In this document: positions 60,620-64,000 of the stretch, piece after piece
How the letters are laid out: each line of letters starts with the position of its first letter
How positions within the stretch are numbered: position 1 is the first letter of the stretch
Assembly (NCBI GenBank): GCA_016806645.1
Contig: JACSYO010002170.1
Location: 353,477-417,476 of the forward strand
DNA: 64,000 bases
Direction of reading: 5' to 3'
Source: Ophiodon elongatus
Taxonomy: Eukaryota > Chordata > Actinopteri > Perciformes > Hexagrammidae
Notes under the pieces: model-generated
What the model was told of the DNA's origin: nothing
What the model saw: only the letters and a program-made list of their open reading frames with translations
The model's database searches: none
Program-made: the position numbers and the translations under genes

Positions 60620-60748
60620 ATGGCTCACGCCGCGGCTCACATTAAGAAGGCCAGGTCTGAGATGGATCAACCTCCGGACCTGAAGGCTCTGGAGAAAGCC
60701 AGAGAGAGAAGGAAGCGTTCCCGGGAACGGGCTGAACGCAAGCGCAAG
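60620..60748 (+). CDS. ank2: Ankyrin long-type alternative first coding exon
   Basis: This encodes 43 residues starting MAHAAAHIKKARSEM and ending RKRSRERAERKRK. Human ankyrin-3 has an alternative N-terminus starting MAHAASQLKK and ending in RKRSRDRKKK, and ankyrin-1 has one starting MAQAAKQLKK with a similar basic end. Position, length and the highly charged alpha-helical make-up all agree. The start context GCAGCCATGG is near-ideal and an in-frame stop lies just upstream. The exon ends at AAG|GTACCG in phase 0, the same phase as the exon at 21701. It would give an ankyrin whose repeat domain is preceded by a longer basic helix. By type it resembles ANK3/ANK1. I assign ank2 only because the 21.7-kb exon is ANK2-like and the two share strand, phase and locus. 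Ank3 is the alternative. Confidence 0.85.
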
Positions 60749-60828
60749 GTACCGGGCAGACTCACTGGAATCACCCACCAATTCATCCCCTCACGCTTCA
60801 TGTAACCAGTCACAGTTACTGGCTACTG

Positions 60829-60903
60829 CATCCCACTACAAGTCATCCCACTACAAGTCATCCCACTACCAGTCATCCCACTACCAGTCATCCCACTACC
60901 AGT
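60829..60903 (+). repeat. 15-bp minisatellite, 5 copies
   Basis: Tandem CATCCCACTACMAGT (two units with A, three with C). It lies 80 bp inside the intron after the ankyrin exon. Confidence 0.95.
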
Positions 60904-62351
60904 CATCCCTCCATCAGAGTCCATTATCAAAGACAGTGGAAGAGTTTGTGGACCAAAGACTACCCATGTCTTAATCTTTACTATTTCAGCCTCTACCTGC
61001 ATCCTCATCTAGTGCTATTCAGTAGCATCATCAAGGGACAAACAGGGGGAGGGCAAGGGACTCATTTATGGAAACACTCTTGTTTAGATGGAAAGAAAAC
61101 TCTCTATTACACAAGACGGAAGATCTAAAGCATTGAACTGTGTTCTGTGACCAGTGCCATCAGTCCAGTGTCACCCGCAGAAGCAGAAGAAAACGCATCC
61201 CAGTAAGCCGTGGCCATAATGACTGCACTCTGCTTGATCCCTGCTGCTGTCGCGCTTGTCCTCATGTCGTCTTGTACACTGCTAAAGGATCCTCCTCAAT
61301 CCATCCTTCATTTCACTGCTCATTCTGTCATCATCAAATGACCTCTGCACAAGTCATCAATCCCCCAATCAGTGCTGCTGTCTCCCAGCACCAACCTTCC
61401 CAGGGTGGGCACCATTCCAATACACTCCCACAGTCCAAGTCCTACAAATACCTCCGCTCGTCTCCCTGTTGATGCACCTACGCAGATCAGTCTCTGGTGC
61501 ATTGCTCGGCTGCGCAGTGTATGTTCATTGTGTTTGCTGGTGGATAGACACATCCACTCATGCAAACACAGAATCCTACTGCTGTGGTTTTATTTGTAAG
61601 GTGTGCTGCTGAGTTATGCTGTATCTTTATGGTGCCGTATCAGAGAGTGTATTTGCCCACACGATTCAGTGCAGGATTACTGTTCTTTATTTTTTTTGGC
61701 AGCACAGCATATTCAAGCATACAGCCACTGGATGCACTCTGATATTTAGCACTGTTAAGAAAGTTGAATGGCACAATTTATTTTGATGCAAGTAAAATTG
61801 GTACGGAGGGAATGGGCATCCCTGTCATGTTCTAACTTGTGTTTAAAAAAAAGAGACACGATTCAGAGGCATTAGCTTGGATCACTGCAAACTACTGTTG
61901 TATGGAATGGAAATAAAGGATGGCCTAAAGAACTCTGATTGGGCCAGTAGAATTAACATGGAGTGAATGGGCTTCCCTGCTATAGTCCAACTGGTGGTAT
62001 TGAATACCTGTGAAGTTCTACGTTCTATGATTTTACTTCTATGACGTCATGGCTGAGAACCACCTGGTGGTTTGCTTTAACAGCCAAGCCTTGCTGTTGA
62101 TGACAATACCTACAGTTTAATATTTAGAACAGCAAACAGATATGTAGGTCATAGGTGTCTGGTTCAGACTGGGTACTAAAAGTTCATCTTCAACTTTCAA
62201 CCAATAAAAATGTAGGATCTCCACTCGTTATGGTAGAGAGAACAATAAACAGCCAGATCCGTAAAGGAGTGTGAGCTTGATACAGTATGCCAACATTGTA
62301 CTGTAGGGACATGAAGGATGATATTAGTAAGCATAACATTCTCCAATCTAA
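60904..62351. other. Intronic, possible small exon at 61164-61202
   Basis: No supported gene. An AG-flanked 39-base segment coding SSVTRRSRRKRIP and followed by GTAAGC is noted in the findings. The 110-codon + frame over it has no family features. Confidence 0.4.
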
Positions 62352-62700
62352 CATAGACTGTTTATAAGAAGTGGACACCTACTGGTTTGTGTATTGCAGT
62401 TGTGAAGCATTGAGTTCGGCATTTTGACCTTCGCCATATTTGGAACCACAAGTGAAACAAGAGGGCGGAGCTAAGAACTACCGAACGCTGAATAAGACAT
62501 TTTTAGGGAACCAAAAATGTTACAATTAACTTTCTACGAACTGGAAACACACAGTGAAAGGGTTGAAGTTGTAAGATGAAAACACGAGCATCTCTCAGAC
62601 CGGACAATGCTGTGGTAGAGACCTGTCAATCACAAGGAAACCCCGCCCCAAAGCATTATGCTCTGCTTTATGGTCTATTTGACTCTATATAGTCCTAGTG
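62352..62700 (+). repeat. Interspersed repeat family B, left part
   Basis: TAGACTGTTTATAAGAAGTG, ACTGGTTTGTGTATTGCAG, CTTCGCCATATTTGG, AATAAGACATTTTTAGGG and ACCTGTCAATCACAAGG follow the family B order. The right half is missing. Confidence 0.7.
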
Positions 62701-62889
62701 ATTGGTAATGGTTCTGATATAGACCATCACTTGGCATCAAAAGAACATATTTTATAACTGAAGCCCAGTCATGATCTTTGTTCATGTTTGGATAAAGAGC
62801 CGTTGTGTTGTTTGGTGTTTTCTCTGTCTCTTGCCCCTTCACTGCACTGCATGGGAGATTATAACATGGGATTATTGGTGTGCCCTCTG

Positions 62890-62890
<1 letters not shown>

Positions 62891-62935
<45 letters not shown>
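62891..62935 (+). repeat. (CA)n microsatellite
   Basis: About 22 CA units. Confidence 0.95.
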
Positions 62936-62938
<3 letters not shown>

Positions 62939-64000
62939 AAAGTGATTAATAGTTTCTATTTGGTGGATTGTCCACTCAGTGCCAGAGGGCAGACATTTCC
63001 ATCCCAGCAGCATGCACAGTGTTATTAAACAGCAGTTGTATCACCAGTGGTCAGGTCGATTAACCCCATGTAAATGGTACTTAGTGGGTATCAGAGGGCT
63101 TGGCATGGACAATGCATGGCTAAAGCATGTTGTTATGAAAGGGCTAATACTGGATTCCTCTGTTGTACGTCATCATGGTTTCATGGTTTGTGCTCGCATC
63201 ACCAATTATATAACAAAGCAGGAAAAATGTACCCATAAGAAGGTTAGTTGTTTTTTGAATGCAGCAAACATCTGTTACCTGCTGACGGATCCTCTGGTGA
63301 CCCATGGGCCCAGTCTTCATGTGCAACACGAGCACAGTTTATTTATTATATAAAGTCTATGGTTTTCTGGGTATATTTCATCATGTTTTTGTGAGAAGCC
63401 CCCTGTGTTATTGTCTCCTCCTGTTCACTGTTTATGATGTTTATTGTTGATGAAAACTCAACACTTCCTCTCTGTATACAGTACCTGTCGTCATGATATA
63501 TTCCGTATAATATATATTAAACAGCATTCGGCTGCTCTGAGCTTCTATCAACAGAAATATGCTTTCATTCACCTCTATTTTGACTAAGAGTATGAAGTAT
63601 GAAGTACCCTCAATACATCAGAACACATCCCGAGCAGATCATCATTCTCATTAAAAGCCTTTCAGCAGCTCAAAGAGCAGAGTCCTGCTCCTGGTACTCA
63701 TGTAGTTTGAAACACTAGATGAAGTGTGGATGCATTCCATTTAATAACACTCAAAAACAAAACAAAACAAAATGACAAAAAATAAAGTAGAAGTATTTCT
63801 GTTGAAAAAGAGGAACTGAATTATGAAGGCAATCCACCCTCATCAATACTTATTGGCTCTATCAGAAACCAGCCTTTATCTGTTTGTGCTGGCATTTAGA
63901 TGCTATTTGAGACTTGGCCAAATTTAGATTATTTGCAATATTATAAAATTACATGAATGCACCAAATACCTTTGTTTAACAAAGCCTGCAGATTATTTTG
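62936..64000. other. Intronic, nothing recognised
   Basis: No supported feature. The exon carrying the first ankyrin repeat is not present here. Confidence 0.5.

Overview
The window is vertebrate, and specifically teleost-like, nuclear DNA. It is AT-rich and non-coding over almost its whole length. It carries about 18 long CA/TG microsatellites, tRNA-derived SINEs, a decayed LINE reverse transcriptase and several short interspersed repeat families typical of ray-finned fish. There is no operon structure, CRISPR array, tRNA gene, rRNA gene or complete protein-coding gene. Nearly all open frames are chance frames or read through simple repeats.

The one recognisable gene is an ankyrin, read on the + strand. 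Two short exons look like alternative first coding exons of the same locus. The exon at 21701-21787 encodes 29 residues ending in QRRKRPKK, which matches the N-terminus of vertebrate ankyrin-2 (ankyrin-B). The exon at 60620-60748 encodes 43 residues, starts MAHAA and has a basic RKRSRER tail, the pattern of the long alternative first exons of ankyrin-3 and ankyrin-1. Both end in phase 0 at a GT donor, so either could splice to the exon that opens the ankyrin-repeat domain. That exon is not in the window and should lie beyond 64000. A weaker third candidate, also phase 0 with a CAG|GTAAGC donor, lies at 52121-52156. I read the window as the 5' part of a teleost ank2 gene: at least two promoters about 39 kb apart, separated and followed by large introns. 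The paralogue (ank2 rather than ank3) is inferred, because the first exon looks like ANK2 and the last like ANK3/ANK1.

Layout: 1-21.4 kb is upstream sequence or an earlier intron with SINEs, repeat families A-C and CA/TG tracts. 21.4-21.8 kb is the first promoter and exon. 21.8-51.9 kb is intronic, with a 22-bp-stem hairpin at 24.3 kb, a G-rich minisatellite at 26.3 kb, a LINE fragment at 30.9 kb, a 1.2-kb terminal-inverted-repeat element nested in an older tandem repeat at 36.5-39.1 kb, and an inverted-repeat element at 44.4-45.0 kb. 51.9-52.2 kb is the possible third promoter. 52.2-60.2 kb is intronic with more CA repeats. 60.2-60.75 kb is the second clear promoter and exon, and the rest is intron.

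No new multi-gene system is visible. The most interesting signals are the alternative ankyrin first exons, two foldback sequences that could be small-RNA precursors or miniature transposons, and the nested mobile elements.
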